Positions 1 through 8,290 of a DNA stretch of 64,000 nt are shown piece after piece; within the stretch, counting starts at the first letter, position 1; each line of letters begins with the position of its first letter. The notes under the pieces are model-generated. The model saw only the letters and a list, made by a program, of their open reading frames with translations, was not told where the DNA came from and did not search any database. Origin of the DNA: Aquimarina megaterium XH134 (lineage in GTDB: Bacteria > Bacteroidota > Bacteroidia > Flavobacteriales > Flavobacteriaceae); assembly GCF_000520975.1 (NCBI RefSeq), contig NZ_JACB01000014.1, forward strand, positions 1 through 64,000, written 5' to 3'. A program made the position numbers and the translations under genes.

Positions 1-118
1 TCTGTTTCATATTTTTTGTATAAAATTAACAATTGTAGGTTTATTACTACAAAATATGATAATTCCCATCTTTAATAATGTTAAAAAACAAAATTATTAG
101 ATAAAATGCACCTTTTAT

Positions 119-149
119 TTGGTGGATTAAAAATAATTACTATCTTTAC
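119..149 (+). promoter_or_regulatory. Bacteroidota-type promoter of small RNA copy 1
   Basis: TTGG at 119-122 is followed after 18 bases by TATCTTTAC at 141-149. This resembles the TTG / TAnnTTTG promoter of Bacteroidota sigma-A, with A instead of G at the last consensus place. It would start transcription near 155, just before the first hairpin of the repeated unit. Copy 2 has a box at the equivalent place, which strengthens the call. Confidence 0.5.
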
Positions 150-154
150 AGTGT

Positions 155-283
155 AATAATGATTGAGTTCTTTCATTTCCCCCAAGATGAAAGTTTTTAT
201 AAAAGTGAGTTTTAATTTTAGAATAAGCCCCTAAATTAAGATGATTTGTGTGAAGAGAAAGAGTGCGAAAGCACTCTTTTTTA
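155..283 (+). ncRNA. candidate small RNA, copy 1 of tandem pair
   Basis: No open frame fits here. A 5' hairpin (CTTTCAT 170-176 pairing with ATGAAAG 187-193) carries a C-rich loop (TTCCCCCAAG). Next comes a linear segment (203-257) that is nearly identical to copy 2, then an intrinsic terminator at 258-282. A promoter-like element lies just upstream. The 5' hairpin differs from copy 2 in a way that keeps pairing (a T-A pair here, C-G there), which suggests selection on RNA structure. The family is not identified; tandem conserved RNAs of Flavobacteria (for example the Rfam Flavo-1 motif) are a comparison worth making. Start is inferred. Confidence 0.6.
258..283 (+). terminator. intrinsic terminator of small RNA copy 1
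   Basis: A 9-bp perfect stem AAAGAGTGC / GCACTCTTT with a GAAA tetraloop is followed by further T residues. It is the textbook form of a Rho-independent terminator. The same hairpin ends copy 2. Confidence 0.85.
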
Positions 284-431
284 TGCTTTATACTTTGGAT
301 AACCTTTACTTAAAGAAAATTTGTTGTTTATTTAATGAACAATATTGTAAGTTTTATACTACAAAAAAATGATTTTATTTTTAATTTGTGCTGATAAAAA
401 GTATTTTTTATAGGTAAAATTCAATTTTTAT

Positions 432-463
432 TTGTGTGTACCGGATTTTTGCATTATATTTAC
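432..463 (+). promoter_or_regulatory. Bacteroidota-type promoter of small RNA copy 2
   Basis: TTG at 432-434 and TATATTTAC at 455-463 are 20 bases apart, matching the TTG / TAnnTTTG promoter pattern except for the final G. Transcription would begin near 470, giving a transcript of about 130 nt ending at the terminator at 576-600. Confidence 0.5.
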
Positions 464-469
464 ACCATA

Positions 470-600
470 ATTAAAGAAAGTTAGTCTTTCCATCCCCCCC
501 AAGATGGAAGATATTAATAAGAGTGAGTTTTAATTTTAGAATAAGCCCCTAAATTAAGATGATTTGTGTGAAGAAAAAGAGTGCGAAAGCACTCTTTTTT
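470..600 (+). ncRNA. candidate small RNA, copy 2 of tandem pair
   Basis: Second copy of the unit at 155-283. The 80 or so bases from 522 to 600 match copy 1 with a single clear substitution. The 5' hairpin (TTTCCAT 487-493 with ATGGAAG 504-510) has seven C residues in the loop and a compensatory base-pair change relative to copy 1. It is followed by an intrinsic terminator at 576-600 and preceded by its own promoter-like element. I see no coding potential. The C-rich loop could serve as a seed pairing with G-rich mRNA segments; that is inference. Confidence 0.6.
576..600 (+). terminator. intrinsic terminator of small RNA copy 2
   Basis: Stem AAAGAGTGC / GCACTCTTT, GAAA loop and T-run, identical to the terminator of copy 1. 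It may also end readthrough from the opposite strand gene that stops at 632. Confidence 0.85.
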
Positions 601-631
601 ATTTATATAATAGCTATTATCGAGGATTTAC

Positions 632-2455
632 CTATTCTAGTGATTGCATATTTACCAACTTTTGATAAATACCATCTTTAGAAATAAGCTCATCATGTGT
701 TCCTTGTTCAACAATTTTTCCTTTTTGCATTACAACGATTAAATCTGAATTTTGTATTGTAGATAGCCTATGTGCAATTACAATACTTGTTCTATTTTTC
801 ATCATGTTCTCTAATGCAGATTGTACCAACCGTTCGCTTTCGGTATCCAAAGCAGAAGTGGCTTCATCCAAAATCATGATCGGAGGATTTTTTAATACCG
901 CACGTGCTATAGATAACCGTTGCTTTTGTCCGCCACTAATTTTATTACCGCTATCTCCTATATTGGTTTCAATACCGGCCGGTAAATCTTTTACAAATTC
1001 CCAAGCATTAGCAATTTTTAAAGCTTTTATAATTTCTTCGTCAGATGCAGTTGGATCTCCAACCAGTAAATTATTTTTTATAGACTCATTAAATAAAATA
1101 GAATCCTGGGTAACCAACCCCATTAAATCTCTTAGGGAGTGTTTAGTGAGATCTTTGATATCAACACCATCTATTTTTATGTTTCCTTTATTTACATCAT
1201 AAAAACGAGTAACCAGATTGGCGATGGTAGATTTACCACTACCAGACTGACCAACCAGTGCAACAGAACTACCTTTTGGTACTTTTAAAGAAAAATCGTT
1301 TAGCACATACTCATCTTCATATTTAAAAGAGATATTTTCTATACTAATATCAGAGGTAAACTCTTTTTTCTCTTTTGCATCAGGGTGATCTTGTAGAGGA
1401 GAGGTGGTATTTAGTATTTCTAGTACACGTTCTGCCGCTGCATTACCTCTTTTTACTCCATAACTCGCCTTAGAAATAGCTTTTGCTGGCGTAAGAATAT
1501 TATAAGCAAGACCCATATATACAATAAAAAGCCCTGGATCTAATGATTTTTCAACCAGTACCATTTGCCCCCCATACCATAATAAAATAGAAATAACGGT
1601 TATACCCAAAAATTCACTTGTTGGAGATGCAAGATTTTGCCTGTTTAGTAGCGTATTAGAGAAATTATAGAAACGTGAAGTAGACTTTTGGAATTTTTTT
1701 CCAAATATTTTTTCAGCATTAAACCCCTTGATAACTTTTAATCCACCAAGAGTTTCTTCAACAATAGAAAGAAAAAAACCTTGTTCCTGTTGTACTTTAT
1801 CCGAGTGTTTTTTTAATTTTTTTCCAATTAAGGAAATCAAAAACCCCGATATAGGAATAAAAATAAAGACAAATATTGTCAATTTTAGACTTATCAATAA
1901 CATGGTGAGTATCGTAAATAGAATCATTAGAGGTTCTCTTACGATAAGTTCTAATATAGATAAAAAGGAATGTTGTATTTCTAAAACATCTGTAGATATT
2001 CTAGCCATAGTATCTCCTTTTCTTTTTTCTGAAAAATATGACAATGGTAATTCTACTGTCTTTTTGTATAATTCATTACGTATATCTTTTAGTACACCAT
2101 TTCTTAGGAATGTAATAAAATACATGGCTAGATAATTAAAAATATTCTTAAGAAAGAACATACTAATTACCAGAACGACCATAAAAATTAGAACGTCCTC
2201 ATTACCTTCATCGGCTTTTTGTGTTACAAAATAATTAAGGTAATCTTCACCGTATTCCTTAGCTTTTAATATGCCTTCCCATTTTGGTTTAACCCTAATC
2301 CTTTCAGTTTTGTCAAAAAGAACCTTCAGCATGGGAAATAAAGACACCATAGATAGTGTTCCGAAAAGGGCATAAAAAATATTAGAAATTATATTTAATA
2401 TAGCATATACTTTATAGGGTTTCGCAAAGCGAAGAATTTGTTTAAAATAATTCAT
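632..2455 (-). CDS. ABC transporter, fused permease/ATPase (MsbA-like exporter)
   Basis: A 607-residue half-transporter of the inner membrane. The N-terminal half (about residues 1-330) holds six hydrophobic segments of the type I exporter fold. The C-terminal nucleotide-binding domain shows Walker A GQSGSGKST (about 401), signature SGGQKQR (about 505) and Walker B ILDEATSALD (about 527). The length and order match the MsbA/lipid A and drug exporter family; the substrate cannot be read from sequence. It lies 31 bases downstream of a phosphohexomutase and in the same direction as a polyprenol glycosyltransferase, so export of a lipid or glycolipid is plausible but inferred. Confidence 0.88.
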   Translation of the reverse strand: MNYFKQILRFAKPYKVYAILNIISNIFYALFGTLSMVSLFPMLKVLFDKTERIRVKPKWEGILKAKEYGEDYLNYFVTQKADEGNEDVLIFMVVLVISMFFLKNIFNYLAMYFITFLRNGVLKDIRNELYKKTVELPLSYFSEKRKGDTMARISTDVLEIQHSFLSILELIVREPLMILFTILTMLLISLKLTIFVFIFIPISGFLISLIGKKLKKHSDKVQQEQGFFLSIVEETLGGLKVIKGFNAEKIFGKKFQKSTSRFYNFSNTLLNRQNLASPTSEFLGITVISILLWYGGQMVLVEKSLDPGLFIVYMGLAYNILTPAKAISKASYGVKRGNAAAERVLEILNTTSPLQDHPDAKEKKEFTSDISIENISFKYEDEYVLNDFSLKVPKGSSVALVGQSGSGKSTIANLVTRFYDVNKGNIKIDGVDIKDLTKHSLRDLMGLVTQDSILFNESIKNNLLVGDPTASDEEIIKALKIANAWEFVKDLPAGIETNIGDSGNKISGGQKQRLSIARAVLKNPPIMILDEATSALDTESERLVQSALENMMKNRTSIVIAHRLSTIQNSDLIVVMQKGKIVEQGTHDELISKDGIYQKLVNMQSLE

Positions 2456-2486
2456 TAAAAATATACTGAACAGCTATCACTGTTGT

Positions 2487-4214
2487 TTAAGTTAATTGTA
2501 AGTCTTTTTTGATGGCTTCAATTTTACCATCTAATTGTTGTTGCACAGTGGTAAAGTCGGCACTGGTATGAAGTGATTCCTGTACACTTATATAAAATTT
2601 TATTTTTGGTTCTGTTCCGCTTGGTCTGGCTGCAATTTTACTTCCAGCTTCGGTATAAAATATCAAAACATTTGATTTTGGGATATCGATACTGTGTTCT
2701 GTATGATCCTGAATGTTTTTGGCAATACCCGTTTGATAATCCTCGATCAGTACTACTTTTTCTTCATTAAGAGATTCTGGAGGATTATTTCTTAAATCCA
2801 CCATAGTTTGCTTAATCTCTGCAGCACCATCGATTCCTTTTTTCACTAATGAAACCAAATGTTCCTTATAAAAACCATGTTTTGTATATAAATCTAATAA
2901 AGTACTATAAAAAGAACTACCATTTGCTTTCGCAAAAGCAACAATCTCACAAGCAAGTAAGGTAGATGTTACGGCATCTTTATCTCTAACAAAATCACCA
3001 ACCATAAATCCAAAACTTTCTTCGCCACCACCAATAAAGTGTTGCTCGGGGAAATCTTTGATTAATTTGGCAATCCATTTAAAACCAGTTAGCACTTCTT
3101 TATATTCTACACTGTAGGCCTGGGCCAGACTTTGCATCATAGGAGTAGATACTATGGTAGAGGCAATAAATTCATTACCCGTAAACCCTTGTTTTTTATA
3201 ATTTTCTAACAAAAACCAGGTCATTACAATCATAGTCTGATTTCCGTTAAGTAACTGTAATTCTCCCTGGTCATTACGCACAGCTATTCCTAATCGATCA
3301 CAATCAGGATCGGTACCGATTACAATATCTGCATCAACTTTGGCAGCAAGTTCCATTGCCATAGTTAGGGCTTCTGGTTCTTCTGGATTAGGAGATTTTA
3401 CAGTAGGAAAATTACCATCGGGTTCTGCTTGTTCTTGTACAATATGTACATTTTTGTATCCTGCTTTTTCGAGAGTTTCGGGTACAGCAGTAATAGAAGT
3501 ACCGTGTAAAGAAGTAAAAACAATTGTTGTATTGTCTTTTGCTTCCTGGGTAGCTGCAAAACTTCCGTTTTTTACACTTTGTTCAATAAAAACGGTATCA
3601 ATCTCCTGATCTATTTTTTGAATAAGACTGGGATTGGTATCAAATTGAATATCTGAATATTTTAATGCATTTATTTCTGAAATAATCTCACCATCCTGCG
3701 GCGGAACTAATTGTCCGCCATCCTGCCAGTATACTTTATAGCCATTATATTCTGGCGGATTATGACTTGCAGTAAGTACAATACCACAATGACATCCTAA
3801 TTCTCGTACGGCAAAAGATAATTCTGGAGTAGGGCGAAGGCTAGAGAATAAATAGACTTTAACTCCATTAGCAGAAAATACATCTGCAACTACTTGTGCA
3901 AGCGTATCACTATTATGTCTACAATCATAAGCGATTACTGCTTTTGGCTGTTCTCCCGGAAATTGCTTGATCAGATAATTACTTAATCCTTGTGTGCTTT
4001 TTCCCAGGGTGTATTTATTGATTCGATTGGTACCTACGCCCATGATACCACGCATACCTCCGGTACCAAATTCGAGATCTTTATAAAAACTCTCTTTTAA
4101 TTCTTCTGAATTAGTATCCTGTAAATTTTTAATTTCTTTTTGTGTAGCGGTATCAAAAACCGGAGTTAACCACTCGTCAACTCTTAGGTTTATAACAGAA
4201 TCTGTGATTTGCAT
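2487..4214 (-). CDS. phosphoglucomutase/phosphomannomutase family protein
   Basis: A 575-residue alpha-D-phosphohexomutase that interconverts hexose 1- and 6-phosphates. All four domain landmarks are visible: the phosphoserine loop TASHNPPEYNGYK (Ser near 148), the metal loop DPDCDRLG (near 300), the sugar loop GGGEESFGF (near 390) and the phosphate-binding loop RPSGTEPKIKFY (near 526). The size fits the larger PgcA-like bacterial group rather than 450-residue ManB. It probably supplies sugar 1-phosphate for nucleotide-sugar synthesis, in keeping with the glycosyltransferase upstream. Confidence 0.92.
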   Translation of the reverse strand: MQITDSVINLRVDEWLTPVFDTATQKEIKNLQDTNSEELKESFYKDLEFGTGGMRGIMGVGTNRINKYTLGKSTQGLSNYLIKQFPGEQPKAVIAYDCRHNSDTLAQVVADVFSANGVKVYLFSSLRPTPELSFAVRELGCHCGIVLTASHNPPEYNGYKVYWQDGGQLVPPQDGEIISEINALKYSDIQFDTNPSLIQKIDQEIDTVFIEQSVKNGSFAATQEAKDNTTIVFTSLHGTSITAVPETLEKAGYKNVHIVQEQAEPDGNFPTVKSPNPEEPEALTMAMELAAKVDADIVIGTDPDCDRLGIAVRNDQGELQLLNGNQTMIVMTWFLLENYKKQGFTGNEFIASTIVSTPMMQSLAQAYSVEYKEVLTGFKWIAKLIKDFPEQHFIGGGEESFGFMVGDFVRDKDAVTSTLLACEIVAFAKANGSSFYSTLLDLYTKHGFYKEHLVSLVKKGIDGAAEIKQTMVDLRNNPPESLNEEKVVLIEDYQTGIAKNIQDHTEHSIDIPKSNVLIFYTEAGSKIAARPSGTEPKIKFYISVQESLHTSADFTTVQQQLDGKIEAIKKDLQLT

Positions 4215-4335
4215 GCTTGTGATTTTAGTGCAAAAATACTATTTAATTTTGGTAAAAAAGTTTCGAAATACGCATAAACTGCTTCGATATATAATTCATC
4301 TTGATTTTTTATGTCTGCAAGATGAATTGAGTACA

Positions 4336-5283
4336 TTAAAGATGTATCTTTTCTGCAATGCTATATCGCTCTTTACTTCGTTTACTGGTTAGGATAATTT
4401 CACCTAAGAATCCTGCCAGGAAGAACTGTGTTCCCAGGATCATAGAGGTTAACGCTACATAAAACTCGGGGCGTTGTGCGATGAGTCTCCCTTTGGTTTC
4501 TATAAAAAGTTTATCGATTCCCAGGTATAACGAAAAACAGAACCCTATAATAAAAAGTAAGGTACCGATAAGACCAAAAAAGTGCATGGGTCTTTTGCCA
4601 AAACGCGACATAAACCAAATGGTGATTAAATCTAGGAAACCGTTAATAAAACGACTCATTCCAAATTTGGTTTTACCATATTTTCGAGCCTGGTGTAGCA
4701 CTACTTTCTCACCGATTTTGGCAAAACCGGCATTTTTGGCAAGTACCGGGATATAACGATGCATCTCACCATGTACATCTATGTTTTTTATTACGATATT
4801 TTTATACGCCTTTAGTCCACAGTTAAAATCATGTAATTTAACACCAGATGTTTTTCTGGCCGCAGCATTAAATAATTTTGAAGGTAGATTTTTGGCAATA
4901 ACAGAATCATATCGTTTCTTTTTCCATCCGGAAATAAGATCATATCCTTCTTTGGTGATCATATCATACAATTCTGGGATTTCTTCAGGATTGTCCTGTA
5001 AATCAGCATCCATAGTGATCACTACATCACCTTGTGCTTCTTTGAATCCCGAGTGTAGCGCCTGGGATTTGCCAAAGTTTTTTAAAAAACGAATTCCTTT
5101 TACATTCGAATCTTTTGTTGATAACGCAGAGATGGTATCCCACGATCCATCGGTACTACCATCATCGATAAAGATAATTTCGTAAGAAAAAGAATTGGAT
5201 TGCATAACTTTTGCAATCCAATTGTATAATTCGTTAAGTGATTCCTGCTCATTAAGCAGTGGTATGACCACAGATATATTCAT
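4336..5283 (-). CDS. family 2 glycosyltransferase, DPM1/GtrB type with two C-terminal membrane segments
   Basis: A 315-residue GT-A enzyme. It starts directly with the nucleotide-sugar fold (SVVIPLLNEQESL), with IDDGSTDGSW near 40 and the metal-binding DADLQDNP near 94. Two hydrophobic segments near 233-255 and 277-300 anchor it. This arrangement is typical of enzymes that move a sugar from a nucleotide donor to a polyprenyl phosphate carrier (GtrB, ArnC, DPM1). The donor is unknown. The upstream DUF4199 gene ends only 3 bases before its start codon, so the two are very likely cotranscribed. Confidence 0.88.
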   Translation of the reverse strand: MNISVVIPLLNEQESLNELYNWIAKVMQSNSFSYEIIFIDDGSTDGSWDTISALSTKDSNVKGIRFLKNFGKSQALHSGFKEAQGDVVITMDADLQDNPEEIPELYDMITKEGYDLISGWKKKRYDSVIAKNLPSKLFNAAARKTSGVKLHDFNCGLKAYKNIVIKNIDVHGEMHRYIPVLAKNAGFAKIGEKVVLHQARKYGKTKFGMSRFINGFLDLITIWFMSRFGKRPMHFFGLIGTLLFIIGFCFSLYLGIDKLFIETKGRLIAQRPEFYVALTSMILGTQFFLAGFLGEIILTSKRSKERYSIAEKIHL

Positions 5284-5286
5284 ATA

Positions 5287-5814
5287 TTAATATAAGTCTT
5301 GTTTCTTTTGCATTGCTAATCCTGCAAATAGGGAAATGATAAATCCAATAAATAAACTCCAGATTAACGCAAATGCCGAAAGCATATATGGAGTTGTAAA
5401 TTTCTTAGTCATCTCCAGACTTTGGTTTAATTGTTCTTCTGGCATATCAGGAAAACGCTCGATCATCTGTTCACGCTGTACTTCATTCATTTGGTTTACA
5501 ATATCCGGCTCAATAACGCTCATTAACAGAATCGTCCAGATAACGCTTATGATACCGCCAATAAGAGCAATACCCAGCCCAATTTTTATGGCTTCACCAA
5601 GTTTAAGAAATCCACCGTTGGCAGCTTTATATGCTTTTATTCCGTATACGGTAACACCGACCATAATTGCCAAACCGATAACAGAATGTACCCAGTTTTG
5701 CTCAGCATATCCATCCATAACATAGACTACTACTCCCATTAGGACAGAGAGAATCCCCAGGATTACTCCGTAGTTGATTATAATTTTCTTGGTTGATGCC
5801 TTATCATTTTCCAT
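5287..5814 (-). CDS. DUF4199 family membrane protein
   Basis: A 175-residue membrane protein with four hydrophobic segments (about 14-33, 42-60, 75-100 and 145-168). A longer reading from 5853 is open, but I choose ATG 5814 because it gives MENDKASTKK, aligns with the start of the paralogue at 5968-6495 and yields the same length. Between segments 3 and 4 lies a charged stretch with VIEPDIVNQMNEVQRE, close to VIEPNMTDQIFDAQRK in the paralogue. Function is unknown; the family is common in Bacteroidota. It precedes the glycosyltransferase by 3 bases. Confidence 0.85.
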   Translation of the reverse strand: MENDKASTKKIIINYGVILGILSVLMGVVVYVMDGYAEQNWVHSVIGLAIMVGVTVYGIKAYKAANGGFLKLGEAIKIGLGIALIGGIISVIWTILLMSVIEPDIVNQMNEVQREQMIERFPDMPEEQLNQSLEMTKKFTTPYMLSAFALIWSLFIGFIISLFAGLAMQKKQDLY

Positions 5815-5967
5815 ATATACTATAGTTTTGGTTATTATAAACCATAAGTACACAAATATAGTAAATTGTTACAGGATGCGTAATAAATTTATAGGATTGA
5901 TCACTAATGTCTACTTAGTATTTTTAGATATAATAATGATAAATAAGTAGATAAATAGATCTATACA

Positions 5968-6495
5968 TTAAAAAACATCTCTGTTTTTTTGCATGATGGC
6001 TCCGCCTATTAAAGAAATAATAAAACCGGAAAATAGATTCCAAGCTATTCCTATTATTGACATTATGTAAGGAGAGTTAATTTTTTCAACCATTGCTCTA
6101 CTTTGTTTGATTTGCTCTTGAGATATATTTGGGTTTTTTTCAAACATTGCCTTTCGTTGAGCGTCGAATATTTGATCTGTCATATTGGGTTCGATTACGT
6201 TCATTAAAAGAGAATTCCAAACAATAGTAATAATACCTCCGATCAAAGCAATCCCAATACCTATTTTTAGAGCTTCACTCAATTTTAAAAAACCATTATT
6301 AGCTGATTTGTAAACTTTTATTCCATAAATAATAACTCCAATTAGTACCGCTGCTCTTATAACAGCAAAAATTTGATTTTTGCTGGTTGTATTATTAGTT
6401 AGGTATAAAATAACACCATATACAACGAATAATATCCCTAAAGTTATTCCATATTTTAATATGTGTTTTTTGATAGAAATAGTTGTTTTTTCCAT
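5968..6495 (-). CDS. DUF4199 family membrane protein, paralogue
   Basis: A 175-residue four-segment membrane protein, clearly a tandem duplicate of the gene just downstream. The two share the GFLKLxEAxKIGxGIALIGGII block and the VIEP loop, and both end in a short polar tail after MQK. The gap of about 150 bases between them holds no obvious terminator, so cotranscription with 5287-5814 is possible. The function is unknown. Confidence 0.85.
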   Translation of the reverse strand: MEKTTISIKKHILKYGITLGILFVVYGVILYLTNNTTSKNQIFAVIRAAVLIGVIIYGIKVYKSANNGFLKLSEALKIGIGIALIGGIITIVWNSLLMNVIEPNMTDQIFDAQRKAMFEKNPNISQEQIKQSRAMVEKINSPYIMSIIGIAWNLFSGFIISLIGGAIMQKNRDVF

Positions 6496-6822
6496 AGTAT
6501 AAAAATGTTTTTCAGTTGTTTGTTAACCATAAGTGCGCAAATATAATAAAATGGTATTAGTATTGTAAAAATAGCACTTTATCGATATAATTCACATTTT
6601 TATCGTATATTTACTAGATTATTACGGTTTTACCGTAGTTAAAATATGGTGTCAGCAGGCGTAAAATAAGGGGATTCGCTTAAAATGACTGTAAAGGATT
6701 AATCTGTTGATAACTTGTGTTTTAGGAGTAATTTTATAGTAGATTATTGATGAAACAAACTTTTTTAGAATTGCTTACCCCAATTTGAGTTGTATAAAAA
6801 TATATTAACGAAACTAGTATTT
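6496..6822. other. intergenic region between divergent genes
   Basis: About 327 bases without a credible gene, lying between two divergently transcribed genes. A small inverted repeat TACGG-TTTTA-CCGTA sits near 6626-6640. I see no RNA gene and no strong promoter match, though promoters for both flanking genes must be here. Confidence 0.4.
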
Positions 6823-7299
6823 ATGAGAAAACTATTACTTTTTACATGTGTGATTTCTTTCCTTACTGTAATTTCTTGTTCTCGAGATGAGGAATCTACA
6901 CAAGTTTCATTAGCGGAGAAAGAATACCTGGTAAAGCAGACTATTATTGAGTTTAATAATAGTGCAGTTAAAAGCGGGAAATATGAAACATTTGTTAATT
7001 CTGTGTCTGAAAAATCTTCTACGACACCGTTAAATCAAGCTGAATTGGAAGAGATGGTTCAGAATTTCTTAGGGATTCAAACTCAAGCTTTTCTGGATGT
7101 GTATTATCAGTTAGTAGCATTAAATATGACTACAGAAGAATTTTATAATATTGCTGATCAATTTGAGTATCTAAGATTAAATATTAAAACGAAATCTAGT
7201 AAGAATTCAGGTTGTTGTGATGCTAGTGACTCTGTTGGTGCAAATTACAAAGAACTAGGAGCCTTGCTTAATTGGGCATGCGGCTGTCAAGAAGAATAA
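6823..7299 (+). CDS. small lipoprotein with Cys-rich C-terminal tail
   Basis: A 158-residue predicted lipoprotein. I start at ATG 6823 rather than TTG 6790 because MRKLLLFTCVISFLTVISC is a complete lipoprotein signal with lipobox VISC. The middle is acidic and helical with no domain I recognise. The last 30 residues change character: GCC followed 20 residues later by CGC, with the local pattern GALLNWACGC. The same spacing, CC-x20-CxC, and a similar GGLVSWACVC occur in the double-glycine-type peptide at 9634-9816. Function is unknown; a relation to that peptide is inferred from the motif only. Confidence 0.7.
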   Translation: MRKLLLFTCVISFLTVISCSRDEESTQVSLAEKEYLVKQTIIEFNNSAVKSGKYETFVNSVSEKSSTTPLNQAELEEMVQNFLGIQTQAFLDVYYQLVALNMTTEEFYNIADQFEYLRLNIKTKSSKNSGCCDASDSVGANYKELGALLNWACGCQEE

Positions 7300-7379
7300 T
7301 ATTTTAATAGTATCCTAGAATAGTTAACAGGTACCTTTCACACCAATTAATTTACATTTCTTTATTTGTGAAATAATTT

Positions 7380-7408
7380 TTGCATTTAAAAAAATAGTTG
7401 TAAATTTG
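7380..7408 (+). promoter_or_regulatory. promoter of the L31 gene
   Basis: TTG at 7380-7382 and TAAATTTG at 7401-7408 are separated by 18 bases, an exact match to the Bacteroidota TTG / TAnnTTTG consensus. The predicted start near 7414 leaves a leader of about 23 bases before the ATG at 7437. Confidence 0.75.
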
Positions 7409-7436
7409 CACCTCGAAAATAGAAAAGAATAATACA

Positions 7437-7688
7437 ATGAGAAAAGGTATTCACCCAGAAAATTATAGATTAGTTGCTTTTAAAGATATGTCTAACGATG
7501 AAGTTTTTTTAACTAAATCTACAGCCAATACTAAAGAAACTTTAGAAGTAGATGGTGTAGAGTATCCGTTAGTGAAATTAGAAATTTCAAGAACATCACA
7601 TCCTTTCTATACCGGTAAGTCTAAACTTATCGATACTGCAGGACGTATTGATAAATTCAAAAACAAATATGCTAAGTTCAAAAAGTAA
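7437..7688 (+). CDS. rpmE2: 50S ribosomal protein L31 type B
   Basis: An 83-residue protein starting [11 protein letters not shown], with [28 protein letters not shown] near the end, as in L31 type B. It contains no cysteine, so it is the zinc-independent (C-minus) form of the large-subunit bridge protein. It is monocistronic: a consensus promoter lies 30 bases upstream and a strong terminator follows at 7712-7739. Confidence 0.95.
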   Translation: MRKGIHPENYRLVAFKDMSNDEVFLTKSTANTKETLEVDGVEYPLVKLEISRTSHPFYTGKSKLIDTAGRIDKFKNKYAKFKK

Positions 7689-7711
7689 TTTAGTACTATA
7701 CTATAATAGAA

Positions 7712-7739
7712 AGTCTTTCCGATCGGAAAGGCTTTTTTT
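7712..7739 (+). terminator. intrinsic terminator after rpmE2
   Basis: The stem CTTTCC-GATC-GGAAAG followed by GCTTTTTTT forms a perfect palindrome with a GATC loop and a T-run, 24 bases after the L31 stop codon. Confidence 0.85.
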
Positions 7740-7768
7740 ATTCCCAAAAATTCAGATTAATTAAATAC

Positions 7769-8004
7769 GAGTTCGATGTAAATTATAATACTTAAAAAGC
7801 GTCAATTCGAGTGTTTTGTCATAATGGAATGGAGACAAAATGTACTTCGGCAAGGCTTGTCCTGAGTTTATCGAAGGGCTCAGCAGGGCTATCGAGAATA
7901 ACTTTTTTAGCAAATCCTTATCATTCTGAGTGTGTCGAAGGGCTTAATACACCACGTCCAAAAACGTGGCACTCGAGTCTATGTGATTTTCTTAGATCGA
8001 ACTC
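7769..8004. repeat. degenerate fold-back repeat region
   Basis: This stretch lies in a 600-base gap without a credible gene. Its ends are inverted repeats (GAGTTCGAT at 7769-7777 and ATCGAACTC at 7996-8004), and internal arms (TTCGAGTG near 7806 and CACTCGAG near 7970) also pair. It holds two copies of a TGTCGAAGGGCT-like word (near 7864 and 7927) and a small hairpin CCACGT-CCAAAA-ACGTGG. The 17-base word at 7864-7880 recurs inverted at 30297-30313. Open frames across it are low-complexity translations of repeats. It looks like a decayed MITE or other dispersed intergenic repeat. Confidence 0.5.
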
Positions 8005-8290
8005 AAATTATGACAAATTCATTTTACTATTTTAACATGAATAATGGATATGAAATTTTTGTCAGTTTGAGTACCAGATCTCTGATTTGGTGTATCGAAA
8101 ACAAGAAAATGTATAACTAAAAAGTACTTCTCGATACTAAGTTTTTATAGAATTTTACTCGAAGTGATGTATCTGCTCTTAAATATTATTTATGTTATTT
8201 TACAAATAAATTCGTCAAACAACACTATTTTTAATATTAACGTCTTTATTTTTGCAGCCGTATAACTAACTAATTTTTTGAAATCAAAAC

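Noticed and set aside
7811..8120. Open frames of 62-74 residues between rpmE2 and the GlmU-like gene
   Set aside because: They are translations of repeat words (LSLSKG, SECVEGL) with no start context, no homology I recognise and no conserved features; the DNA behaves as intergenic repeat.
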